Positions 9,930 to 21,450 of a stretch of DNA of 64,000 nucleotides are shown here, piece by piece. The notes beneath the pieces were generated by a model that made no database searches, had not been told where the DNA came from, and saw only the letters and a program-made list of their open reading frames with translations. The stretch lies in the NCBI RefSeq assembly GCF_004210375.1, contig NC_134829.1:54986107-55050106 (forward strand), read 5' to 3'. How positions within the stretch are numbered: position 1 is the first letter of the stretch; each line of letters begins with the position of its first letter. Source of the stretch: Tachypleus tridentatus (lineage: Eukaryota > Arthropoda > Merostomata > Xiphosura > Limulidae). The translations under genes were made by a program, and so were the position numbers.

Positions 9930-11215
9930 CATTTGTGTAAGGGTTTTATTTGGAAAAGTTTTTTTTCACGTTTCTCACTCCAAGTCGACTGCAAATTTGC
10001 ACAGAGCTTAGACTTGAATACAGGACCACAGTCCATGTATGGAACAGGCACAGCAGTGGTAGTGCCAGATTAGACCGGCTTAGCTGCAGTGTCAGCAAGC
10101 TCATTCCCGTGAATACCAACATGAACAGAAGTGGATAGAAGCAGATGTTAAAGAAAAATGGGCCATTCAGTTTTGAATATCAAAGAGAACAGGGTAAGAA
10201 CTGACATGAAGCAATTCTAAGGCTAACAGAGAGCTAAGTGAATCAGTATAAATAGTACAGTTCCTGCACTGTATAACTTCTATGTGATCCAGGGCAAGAG
10301 AAATGGCATACAATCTGCCAGTGAACACAGAAACTGTAGAAGAAATTCTGCATTTAACAACTGAATCACTGCAAACAATGGCAGAGCCCACAGAGTCATC
10401 TTATTTCGAACCATCTGTATAAATGGAAATGGTAGGATAGTTCAAAAGATGTTCACCAAATAGAAAGTGATACTTCCAATCAGGAGTAACTGTCTTCTTC
10501 AGATGACTCAAAGAAAGGTCACATTTATGGACAGTAATTAGCTATGGCAATATGAGCTGATCTGTGGATACCTCAATGTCATCCAAAGATGGACCCAATT
10601 CATCCTACTGCACTTGGAGATGAAAGCTAAAAGGAACAGTGACAGATCATTTGTTATGAAAAGGTGTGGCTCACTGAGGAAAGAAAACACAACCCCATGT
10701 GGGATGCTGGGGTAAAGATTAAAGTTTTGAAGTATAAGTTAAAGATAGTTGCAAACAATGAGGGTGTATAGGGGGTTCATAAGACTCTGTGTACAAACTC
10801 TGGACTGGAAAAGTGAGGAAGGCCCCTGTGCAAAGCCAAAGCCCCTGATGGTGAACAGGATCCAACATTTTCAAGGCTGAACATCCTCAGTGTCCTCTTT
10901 TCCATCTTTTGGGAGACAGATTGATGTTCCATGCTAAAAATCTATTGTGCCCTTATACACTTGACACATAGCTGCTTGATGTGTGGAATAAAGGCCAGCT
11001 TATGGTCAAATATAAGCCCCAAAAACTTTGCCTCAGGGACCATAGGAAGCACAGCTTCACCAATACAGAGTTCAGGATCAGGGTGAATACCCTGTTGACA
11101 GCAGAAGTGCATGCAAACAGTTTTGGAAAGAGAAAGGTTGAAACCATTTGCTGTGGTCCACTTCAGTAAATGACTGAGGGGAGTCACCTGATTTTGAACC
11201 AACCACGTAGATGGG
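9930..11215 (-). mobile_element. I-like LINE fragment A (RT C-terminus and RNase H)
   Basis: Minus-strand frames show the end of a non-LTR reverse transcriptase (NGFNLSLSKTVCMHFC, AKFLGLIFDHKL, FIPHIKQL at about 11170-10950), then an RNase H domain (VFTGRLYAISLALDHI, CTIYTDSLSSLLALELL at about 10330-10200), the order found in the I/Loa/Ingi group. Several frameshifts and stops interrupt it. It is truncated at its 5' side where fragment B begins. It lies in the same orientation as KDM1A. Confidence 0.85.
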
Positions 11216-14210
11216 AATAGAAAGATGATTTGTTAGGCAAATAGAAGATGGTACTTCCAATTGGGAGTATCTGCCTTCCTCAGATTACCTAAAGAAAGGT
11301 CACAGATGGGGATAGTAATAAGCCATGGTGGGATGGAGTGACCAGTGGAAACAGCAAGATCACCCAAGGACAAATCCAATTCAGTGAGATGTGTCTGGAC
11401 ATGAAAGCCAAAAGGAAGAATGGCAGACTATTTGTCCTGAATAGTATAATTCACTGAAGAAGGAAGACAACCCCAGGTGGAATGCTGTGGTAAGAATCAA
11501 AGTTTTGAAGCATACAGTAAAGAAAGTTGCAAGCAGAGAAAGGCAAAAAGGAGGTTCATACGACTCGGTATATTCAATCTCTAGCCTGGAGAAGTGACTA
11601 AAGCCCTAGAAGATGCATGGGGTCTAACATCTTCAAGGCACAAGTCCTGGCAGAACCACAGACCAGAGATCCATAGTCTAGTTTGGATCAAATGAAAGCA
11701 TTATAGATATTTAGCACACAGCATCAATTCTTTTCCCAAAAGATGGAAGAAAGGACACAAAGTATGTTCATTGCCTTTGCATAGTTAACACACAGCTACT
11801 TGATGTGTGAAATGACGGTCAGCTTGTGGTAAAAGATAAGCACTAAGAACTTTTCCTCAGGGACCATAAGAAGAATATCATCACTGAAACAGAGCTCAAG
11901 ATCGGTGCAAATACCCTAATGATGACAAAAGAGCATGCAAATGGTTTAAGAGAAAGAAAAGATAAAACCATTTGCTGTGGTCCACTTCAACAAATGACTG
12001 AAGGTAGTTTGAAGCTGATGCTCAACAAACCTCATGCTCCCCAACTTACATGAGATAAGGAATTTGTTGATGTTGAGTCTGTTTGCAACAGTAAGAGGAA
12101 GTTGTGCTGTGATAGCAGTAATCTTCACATTGAAAAGCATAACATGCAAAACACAGGAGACTCCACATTCTTGTGGAAAAGAACATGAAAGTGTCAAACC
12201 CACACAGACTTGGAATCACAAGTCCATTAAAAAGCAGAAGTCTCATGAAATGTCGTACCTGAGAAGGTTTACAATAATACATGGAAAGTCAAAGAATGTA
12301 GGAAAAAATGCTGTTGCTTGAGAAAGGCTTCTCTGATTAACATTTCTTTCAAGTTGAATCAGATAGTCAACAATGGACTGCTGTTGTCAGAACCCACATT
12401 GGGAGAGGAAGTTGTTTAATTTTAGGAACCAAATAAGATAAGTATTAACCATCCTCTTTAAGACCTTACAAATACAGCTCATCAAACCAATTGAGCAATA
12501 GGTAGAAGGAATCTTTGCATTCTTCCCAGGTTAGATAAAGAGAATACAATAGCCTGCCACCAAGCAACAGGAAAAACATTTCCCTGCTGCATCTGGTTAA
12601 AAACTACCAAATGAATAGCAAAAGAGAGATAGCGCAGCATCTTATAGTGAATATCATCTGGTCTGACTGATGTACTTCCAACCTGATAAAGAGCAAGCTT
12701 GAGTTCCACCTTGGGAAAGTGGTGATTATCATCATAAAGATGATGGGTCCAAAATTAAAGGGGTGATTATAGTCATAGAAATGATGGGTCCAAAATGGAA
12801 GAGACAATCATTCTACCTGAAACTTGGTGACCAAAAAGGTGGAGGTGAAACTGAAGTGCTTGATACATGAAAAAAGCCTTCACTGAGAGTAAGGATGATG
12901 CTTTGGGCATCAGCAAATCATGGCTATTGAAAAGCAAAATCAAAATGGGGGAGGGAAGCATACCATCCACTGACCTTTCGTATCTTGTCCCATATGATTT
13001 TGGAACTGGTGGTAAAAGAGATGTTGGTTCCAAAATTCCTTCTGGCTTTAACATCTTACCTGGCAAACACAAGCCTGAACCTTCTGAAAAACAATGAAGT
13101 TTGAAAATGTGAAATACCTGAAAAAAAGTATCCCAGGCCTGTTTTTGAGCCTTCCATGCCATTTGGCAGGCAGAACTCTACCATGGATGAAGATACTGTA
13201 GAATACATGTTAAAGATTTAGGAATATGATAGCAGCCACCTGGACAATACAGTCATCTATCAGCACCATACAGACAACAGCAAGATCTAGTTCAAAGAGA
13301 GCAGTGAATGAAGACCAGTTGGGCTCATCCAATTTTCACTGAGGTGTATGAGATGGGTAGCCTCAGCCACAACCAGTCTTCCTCAAAATGACAGGAAAAT
13401 GATCACTGCCCTGTGAAAGAAAAGTGAAGGAAAGCAGATGGAAAAACCAACAGCAGTAAATGACTGACCAGATGCAAAAAAATATATATAAGAACCAGTA
13501 CTGAAGAGAGAAAGGTTTGTGATCCAAGAGCATATGCTCTTTGGAACAACCCCTCCCATCTATACTAGCACCACCCCAGAGGGGATTATGTCCATTAAAG
13601 TCCCCCAGGATTAAAAGGGAAAACAGCAATTGTTCAATGACAGCATCAAAGTCTGATTGATCATAGATCTCTCTAGGAGACAGGTGGAGAAAAGAAACGG
13701 TGATAATATGACCCAAGGAAACTTAGATGGTAACAGCCTCCACAAGTGTATCTAGTGGCAAAAACAGGAAAGCACGTGTTAGCTGACCAGGAGTGTCATC
13801 CATCCATGAACTTGTCCATCACACAATTTGTCATTTTAGTATAAGGAAAACTGCTGAAAGGTGACTGTATCGAAGGGTTTCAGAAACATTTCCTGTAAGG
13901 AAAAATATACAGGATGATAGGATTCAATCAAGGCCTTAATGTCATCAAGATTAGAATGGAATCCTCGAGTTCCACTGTATCAATGTGGTCATTTCTATTT
14001 AGGTGAGGAAAAATTGGGTGAAGAACCCTTCTGTATACAATCATGTCATTTTTTCTTTATTAGAAGGAGGTCTTTCAACCTCTACAGATTCTGCTCTGAT
14101 TCGCTTGGCCAAGTCTCTGTCAGTATATGTAGAGTCCAGCGACTGAGAGTGAGAACGAATAACTATTCTACATCTTGGGGCCAAAGAAGATGGCCCAAAT
14201 AGTCGCTGGA
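11216..14210 (-). mobile_element. I-like LINE fragment B (ORF1 end, endonuclease, RT)
   Basis: Read on the minus strand from 14.2 kb: an ORF1 tail (AKRIRAESVEVERPPSNK), the APE endonuclease start (IQWNSRGFHSNLDDIKAL, YFSLQEMFLKPF), endonuclease motifs (LLILGDFNGHNPLWGG at about 13600, SDHFPVIL near 13390), then RT segments (VRPDDIHYKML near 12660, NRLNINKFLIS near 12070, WTTANGF near 11980). The catalytic YxDD of RT is replaced by NINK, and many stops are present, so it is dead. Its 3' part (about 11240-11600) repeats sequence also found in fragment A (about 10440-10830), so two insertions or a tandem copy abut at 11215. Confidence 0.85.
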
Positions 14211-15700
14211 AGAAATGATGAGAATAGAAACAGGAGTAGACATGGACTTGTCAACACACTTATCCAAAGAGAACAAAAGACTCTGCACATGGTTTGAAAA
14301 TGAGGTACAAATTTACAAGAAGATGAAGACTGTTAAACAACCACATCTTGAAGAGTCTGAAGAGCAATGTAATAGTTTTTATTATTTTATTTTTGGGGGA
14401 TCCATAATAAGAGAAAAAAGATTTGGTGTCCATTGACCTCCACCCCCACTGAAGCACTACATTCTGCAGTGACAAACAAGGACATTGTGTTCGATATTGA
14501 TGTTTGGGTAAAGTGCTCATGAAACCCTGATGTTACTGCAATGTCCATAACACCCATTTAGAACATTCAACACTGGTATTCAATTGACCCTAGCCTAATA
14601 GGACCACTCAAATGACTCTGGGGGGCCACCTCAAGACTGCCCATCTACAGGAATTCAAAGCTAAAGTGGCAAGTTTGGGTTGGAACTCTCAACAACCAAG
14701 ATTTTCTCCTCCCCATCATGGGTAGCCACACATGATAAACATTTGAGTGGATGTTAAGATCCCACAGGAGATAAACTGAAAGTGCAGAACATTCTCTAGG
14801 AGGTCCCCTCGCCATGTACAGGAATCTACCTTAAGGGGCCCAGTGAGATGACTATCAAAGGGAAAGGGAGGTCATAACAATGGATTCCACTTTAGATGGA
14901 GCAAGAATAGGCTATACATCTACATAGTAACAGAACAGAGCATGCAATATCTGAACAACAGCTCATCACACCTAATTAAAAACACAGAGGGCCATAACCA
15001 ACCTCAAGAGAAGAGCTGTGAAAAAAATATTTGATTATATGGAAGAACTGAAGGAAGTAAAAGGTAAGTGGACAAACCAGGCTGTAGATAAAGCATCCGA
15101 CACAATATTTCTGGTCATCCACATCCTGGGAGAATAACCATCTCAGAAGAAAAACAAAAACTGTTAATCTGACACCAAAGAATGAACAAACTTGGTTCAA
15201 GTGTGATATTAATTCATCTCCAGCCTTCATGGGAATAAAACCTCAGAGAAGATTCATGGAACCATTTCATGGTGCTCTAACCATGTGAGATAGAGAGTAC
15301 AAGGGCAAGGAAAAGCAGCTGAGTGACCCAGTAGTCTTTAGCAAAAGAAGTTTGTAAGTGTACAAGGTGGGAGAGAATTCCAGAAACAAGTTGCTCTAAA
15401 ACCTGCACTTGCCAACCATCAGAGAAAATGTTGAATAGCAACAAGAGAACTAGGAAAAGGAGTAACTCCATGAGGCAGGAGATGACAAACTTGGTGAAAC
15501 TTCTTATCAAAAAAGAAAATAAACCACACAGATGAGATGTCAGCTGATAAAATTTCAAAGTATACGAAAAATCCTCAGGAGATCCAGAATCCTGGATCCA
15601 TGAACAGAAAGAAAACAACCATCTGGTATACGTCTGTTACACATAGACCTAGTATGGCATAACTGAAAAGTACATAACAAAACCAGTATGCACACTGAAT
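14211..15700 (-). mobile_element. Possible 5' part (ORF1/gag) of LINE fragment B
   Basis: This stretch directly precedes the LINE ORF1 tail on the minus strand, has a base composition like the LINE (less AT-rich than the surrounding intron) and several broken open frames. No zinc knuckle or other gag motif could be identified with confidence, so assignment rests on position and composition only. Confidence 0.4.
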
Positions 15701-16858
15701 TAAAATGAGAAATAGTATTGGCAAAAAATATTTCTCATGCACACTGGAACACATGTCCAAAATTACAAATGTGATTAAAACAAATTAAAATCTTTTTTTT
15801 CTCCTAATTAGTGCAAGAAATCCATCAATTCCAAAGAAAAAAAAAAGCAGAACCAAAGAAAGAATAGGCCTATGTTCCAATGTAAATTGAGATCACTGTA
15901 TGCACAAGATGTGTCACCTCCTATTACACCAACTACTAGTGTAGTGCAGAAAATATTGATAATACTCACAGCAAAGGGTTAAAAAGAAAATAATATGAAG
16001 CAAATCTTTATTTTGTTTCCATCACTGAAAGGCCAGCTTTATACTCTGGTGATTGTAATCGGATGTTGGGGTGAAGAGAAGTCCTACAAATATCAAGACA
16101 AGAAAAAACATAAGAAAAACCAAGAACACGACTCCAACAACAGACTCATGGTACCATACTTTTATAATCAGGCAAAACACTTAATGACATATCCTATACA
16201 CACCATTATGTAACATATTTCAACTACACATGTACACATGTAATCCAAATCATTCTAATCCAATTTGTACAAGTTTCTTGTGTCACCTGTTTAAACAGAA
16301 GATTCATATATAAACATCTACATGCTGGTCTGCTGTAGCTGTATGTAACCTTTACTTGTATGAAAGGAATAGCACATGTTTTCGTCCTTGTGACATCCAA
16401 TAACAACAGGCAGAAAGCACATGGAAACTTAGAAAAAGAATCAGAACGTGTCTCAATAAAAAATATATTCTGTCATGATTATGGAAAGATAAAATTAGTA
16501 GCTATTTTAGATGGAATAAACCAAACAAATCAAGGGAGTAAATTATTTTCAGTTCATTTTAATAAAACTCGGTTAATTCCAGTGTTTTCTATCCTGCTGT
16601 CAAATACAATGTTTATTTTTATAGGAATTTCTTTCAAATCTGAGAAACCAATACAGCAAATGAGATCTCAGATGATTGTCCACAAGGTAAACAAATGTTT
16701 CACAGAATTACAATTAATCATTCCTAATGACCGCAAAAATTGAAAGTTTTAAAATAAGAGGCATGGCAAAAAAACAACCAGGAATGAGGTAATATCAGGA
16801 CCCAAATAATTTTGCAATAAAACAGATTTCAGTTGGAAAGTATAGCCAATAGTCTTAC

Positions 16859-17155
16859 CAGCCTGTTTCTGACATGCAAGAAGACTTTCTGAGTCTGAGG
16901 AGGACCCTGAGCGATATCGGGAAAGCATGCTGCCTCCTGTGCTGTCATTTTGTCAAATGGAAGACGACTCTGGAAAGCAGCGCCTTCCAGGCCTGTTGGA
17001 TCATCATGTTCACTGTCTATTTCCTCTTCTTCTTCTGGAGCTTTCACAGGAGCTATCGCACTCTGCTTTTCCTGCTTGACCTTGGATTCCTCATCAGAAA
17101 CATACTCTTCTTCTGATATGTTGGAGGCTTTCTCTTCATTTTCTTTATATTCAAC
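16859..17155 (-). CDS. KDM1A: KDM1A coding exon 2, acidic linker and start of SWIRM domain
   Basis: This exon encodes residues 72-170. It opens with [18 protein letters not shown], runs through an acidic stretch (Glu run at residues 112-116) and enters the SWIRM domain at about residue 128 with [16 protein letters not shown] and QEAACFPDI, closely matching vertebrate LSD1 ([16 protein letters not shown]). The SWIRM domain packs against the oxidase domain and helps bind the histone tail. The acceptor is TTCAG|GTTG and the donor CTG|GTAAGA. The exon is 297 bp, phase 0 at both ends, so skipping it would keep the frame but remove half the SWIRM domain. It lies between a LINE block on one side and a gypsy remnant on the other, yet is itself intact. 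Confidence 0.96.
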
Positions 17156-17226
17156 CTGAAATATTTACATACTGTTCTGTAATGTTCACTTTTTAAGATA
17201 AATGTAGCTAAAATTATTAGCTGAAA

Positions 17227-17300
17227 AAAAATGCAATTAATCCTACTTACCCTATTGAAATAGGTAATAATGCAATTAATCCTACTACTGAAATAGGTAA
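17227..17300. repeat. Two-copy local duplication near KDM1A exon 2
   Basis: AATGCAATTAATCCTACT occurs twice, each time followed by a TGAAATAGGTAA variant. The first copy contains a CTTACCCTAT insert that the second lacks. The pair lies 70-145 bp upstream (in transcript sense) of the exon 2 acceptor, in the zone where a branch point could lie. Confidence 0.8.
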
Positions 17301-17439
17301 CAAGTTTCTTTTGACATTTTATGATACTAAACCGATTCATTGAGAGAATTCTTTAGTAGTACTAAAGAGAATACAGCATACAGAACATTGTGGACTGGAA
17401 AAACAAAGGGATTAACACAATTATTCTGGCTGAGAAGCA

Positions 17440-19370
17440 ATGTTTAAACGATATCCTGTGATGCTGTTATACATCATGTTTTGGTCTAGCCAAACAGTAA
17501 ACTTTCTACCATATGTGTTGTATTTAGTGTTTTATGAAGACCAAAACTGCAAGAAGTTCTTTCTTTGTTGTAGAGCATCTGTGTTCTGAAGTAATTAGTG
17601 CACTGCTAACCTAAGTAATCACATATGTGCAAACTAGAATACTACTACTCTGGTTCCACCATAACTAGCATCAATTTCTAGTAGAAATTCACAATCCTCT
17701 TGTTGATTTGCCAATAACAGGTTCTAGGAAACTGTGGATTTCCTGTTTGGTCACACGTTAAGGTCATTCCTCTGGTGCTATTTTAACAGGATCTGCAGAG
17801 ATTCTACTGTACAACTCAGATATTTCACCTTTATTCACAAGAACAAATATTTTCCTGGTTCAAACTTGCCTTTTTAACCATTCAGAATACCATTTTAAGG
17901 TTTTCAGCCAAAGACTCAAATGAGAAACCATAAATTAAGACATCAATACAGATGAACCACTTCATATCCTTCAGCAGATGCTCTAGTACATGAAAGTAGT
18001 AGGCACACTACATAGACTGAACAATATGACTCAAAACTTGGACATCCCTAATAATGAAACCTATCTTAGGTCTGCTCTCAACATGCCAGTATCCAGATAT
18101 CAGGCCTAATATCTTGAGCATATGGATCCCTTTCAATATATTAAGACATTCATCTGTTCACAATGAAGGAAAAGCATTTATGGGAGCAACACTGTTCAAT
18201 GCAGAACCTGAGCACACCTTCCTTCTTCCTAACAATCAATGGTAGAAATAATCAAGCAATCTCTGAAGGCTGTATCATTTTTCAAGTTAACACTGACTGT
18301 AATTCAGCACTAGCTACATCATAGTGCTCAAGAAAAGCCTGAGCAGTGGCTAATTGGATGTACATCACCTGTATCTGTCTCACAAATACATTAGTATATC
18401 CCATCAACAGATCAATAAGTTTCTGCTGCTGTGTTGAGTGTAGATTTTCTGAACAAATCTCAAGTAACAATTTAGACATTTTGATACATATGTATTAACA
18501 GATGTGAAGCGATGCCCACAGCCCCAGTACCACTGCTATCTTTGGTTATTTCCATTTTCTTAACTGTACCAAAAGCCATTCTAATGTTCACCTGGATAAC
18601 AAATCATCCTTAATAACAAAACAACATTGGAACTTTATCACATCAAACATACAAGTAATGCTGCTTGCTTCTTGACAACTAAAATAGTCTATTTCATCCA
18701 TGGACCACATAACTGCATAATACAACATTGAGATTTTCTCTGTAGTAAATCACAGAATATTACTTTATAACATGATCACAAAATATCAGTTCACCACTTG
18801 CACAGACAAATCTGCAGTATGTTCATTCCAAGGATAGATGACAGAAAAGAGTTCAGCAATAACTGCCTATATTATGTAAGCAAACAGTTGGAGCATGACC
18901 CCAATATTCATGTCTGGTTTATCTCCAGTCACCAAAGTAAAATTTATGTCAACTGGTTTTAGTGGTGGTTTACTTGAAGTGTCAGACACACTGTATGATC
19001 TACCAATGTTTTAGTTGCTCAATCATTTGCTATTCTACTTCAACACACATATCAAGACTCATCCAGCCACCAGGAAACTAAGTTGACTACAACAATTTTT
19101 GGTGCAAGTTGTTCGTTGTACTCATCCAAATATGTAGCCACAATCAACTTGGTTTTTTTCTAACTTCCTGGAGCTCTTCTGCATCTGTTGCACCATCAGG
19201 TGAAACCAACAGCCTTGTGTACCTTGCCACACAGCAAAATAAGAGCAGTTTACTAATAAGTAACCCAATGCTCCACATGCTTTGTCCTGCCCTCCCAAAA
19301 TAATATCCTGATACAGACATAGTTTGAAGCACAAGAACTTTGGGAGGACTAGGACAGCTCTGCCCACTCA
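17440..19370 (-). mobile_element. Ty3/gypsy retrotransposon pol remnant
   Basis: On the minus strand, the linker before RT is seen at 18479-18282 (LLLEICSENLHSTQQQKLID), then an RT start (VRKKEGVLRFCIE at about 18238-18194), and RNase H (TTKKELLAVLVFIKH at about 17575-17528), the standard gypsy order. Stops and frameshifts are frequent. The part above 18500 would be the protease/gag side, where only a weak LVTGDKP-like protease segment is suggested near 18930. No LTRs could be identified. It lies in the same strand as KDM1A. Confidence 0.75.
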
Positions 19371-21450
19371 TTAGATGTCTGTATAGTTACATAACAATAC
19401 CAGAATTGTTATTTTGAACATTTCAGAAAATTATAATTTCCAACAAGATACTTTACTTCTGCTCACCGACACAGCTAGCATCCCACAATGAATATGTGGA
19501 GGGACCAGTACACATTGGGAGGGATTGTACGCGAGAGACCTTGCTACTTCATTATCAGGTATAATCTACTTATAGGTTTGAAAAAAGGTGCGACAGATCT
19601 GGGTGGAAAAATTTGAGGAGCACATCCTATTAAAAAAAAAAAACACAGGTTGAGCTGTGATCTGAACCACACCTAATAATTTCAATCTCACTTATAAACA
19701 GACTGTGAATAAATTAAGGGATGAACTCCAAGATGTGGAGGGTTTTTTTTGTTGTTTTTTTTAATTTTTTGCAAAGCTATATAAGGGCACTAAGTTGTAG
19801 AGTGTGGCTAGGGAATAACAGATCATTCACAAAAAGTTGACTGTGTCCAAAAGTTGATAACTGAAAACCAACATCCATGAAGGGAGAGGGCAAGGATCAT
19901 ACAGTCTTCAATTCAAGTTCAGCCAAGTAGAGGGAGAAATCCCACCACTGATCTGTGAACAGGGCAAAGATGAGAAGTGATATATCATATATATGTACAT
20001 AATGAACTGGAAACCTGACCTCAAGGTGAATAAAAACATGGTGTCCCTGTAACGTGCTATGCACCACTCAAATCAAATAGACCAGAAAAAACAAATACCA
20101 AACACAGCAACATCATTGGCATAAAGACATTAAGGAGTAGCACAAGTGGAAGATGCAGAGCAACCAACATGTGCACCCACCATGAATCACAACATCAGGT
20201 TAGTGCACTTTAGAAAAACTGACTGTGGAACCAGGAACATCCTGAAGACCTATGTGAGAACTCTAAATCCTAAACTCAACCATTTTGAATCAACATTCAT
20301 GCAAGGATAGGATGAGGGATCCCAATTACATGATACGCATGAAGATAATACGTTAGTTGATTTAGCTCTAAATCCACAATTCAACCACTGTGAACATATT
20401 TCTACACAAGGGTAAGATGATGGATCCAAATCATTGTCATGACTCACTCAACAGCTGCAACATTCCCCCAGAACATCTACACCAGCAGAACTCCACTGCC
20501 ATACTCTCAACTGAATGGAGTGTTTACTGTTTATATCGTATATCTCTTATTCAAGGGACATAGAAATGGATACTAATAAGGACTCCCACACTCCACTAAA
20601 AGAAATCACAGAACAATGCTTTGGAAAGTCTGGAGGAACATACACACCAGAGACAGTGTAATAGCAGACCAAATCCATTTATTCAATCTGAGGAATGGCA
20701 TGGATGGGCAACAATTCTCTTCTGCTTTACCTATAAAGTTCATGGGTTAATATAGTCCAGAATGGACATTTTTAAGAAACAAATATATTGGGAGGAATAA
20801 CTAACAAGCAATCTTGTGGAACACCATATCTGTAGTTTATAAAACTGTAACAAATGGTATGCATTCAGTGACATGGAAATTTTGAAAGTTAAATCAACAC
20901 GGCCTTATAGTGCAGGTTTTATTTGTAAAACTGTAAGAGACTGTGGTATATCTGGACAGGTACCACTCACTACAGAACAGCATCCTTATCAAATCATGGG
21001 ATAGGCTCTTGAAAATAATATACATAACAAAAGAAAGCTCACCCAGTTATAGTCAATATTAAGAATGGTAACAGGTGAAAAACAATAACCTGACAAAAAG
21101 GAAACAGCAACACAATTCACATAAAGTATGAAAACTGGTCCACATGCCTGCTTGAAGAACTTCCTCCAAACAGAGACAGGACATCAGGAAAAAGGTAAGT
21201 AGCCTAATCTAATGGAAAGCAATCTAGAAAAAATTACAAGAAAAAGGAGACAAGGAAGAATAAGCCAACTGAATTAAAACCTGAACCTAATTGGTAAGGG
21301 TGGAACGAGAGAGATCATGAACAGATAATAGCACCCAAGGAATGAAAGGGTAGGAGCAGTGATCACAGAAAAGCACGGATGGTACATAGAAGTCTATCCA
21401 GACCATTTTGAGAACAGGAAGTAGAAGGAAGGGAAACAGGTGAGGAGGAG
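19371..21450. other. Repeat-like stretch, probably retroelement flanks
   Basis: The composition resembles the DIRS and gypsy remnants on both sides. A degenerate internal repeat is visible on the minus strand around 20250-20447, where the translation repeats DPSSYPC and later WL.GFR twice. A TATA-rich stretch at 19980-20000 is the only other structure. No further coding motif was recognised. Confidence 0.4.

Larger units (their letters stand above)
7592..16858 (-). other. KDM1A: KDM1A intron 2
   Basis: A 9.3-kb intron with a GTAAGA donor and a TTTTTCAG acceptor. It holds the exon-3 relic (7640-7702), one dispersed repeat (7770-8165), and the LINE blocks (9930-15700). The stretches 8166-9929 and 15701-16858 are AT-rich. 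Within them I see no gene, and the open frames at 15995-16213 and 16360-16743 have no recognisable motif. Confidence 0.85.

Noticed and set aside
10981..11169. Plus-strand open frame inside the LINE.
   Set aside because: It is the antisense shadow of the reverse transcriptase segment on the minus strand.
16950..17159. Plus-strand Ser-rich open frame across KDM1A exon 2.
   Set aside because: It is the antisense of the conserved acidic and SWIRM coding sequence.
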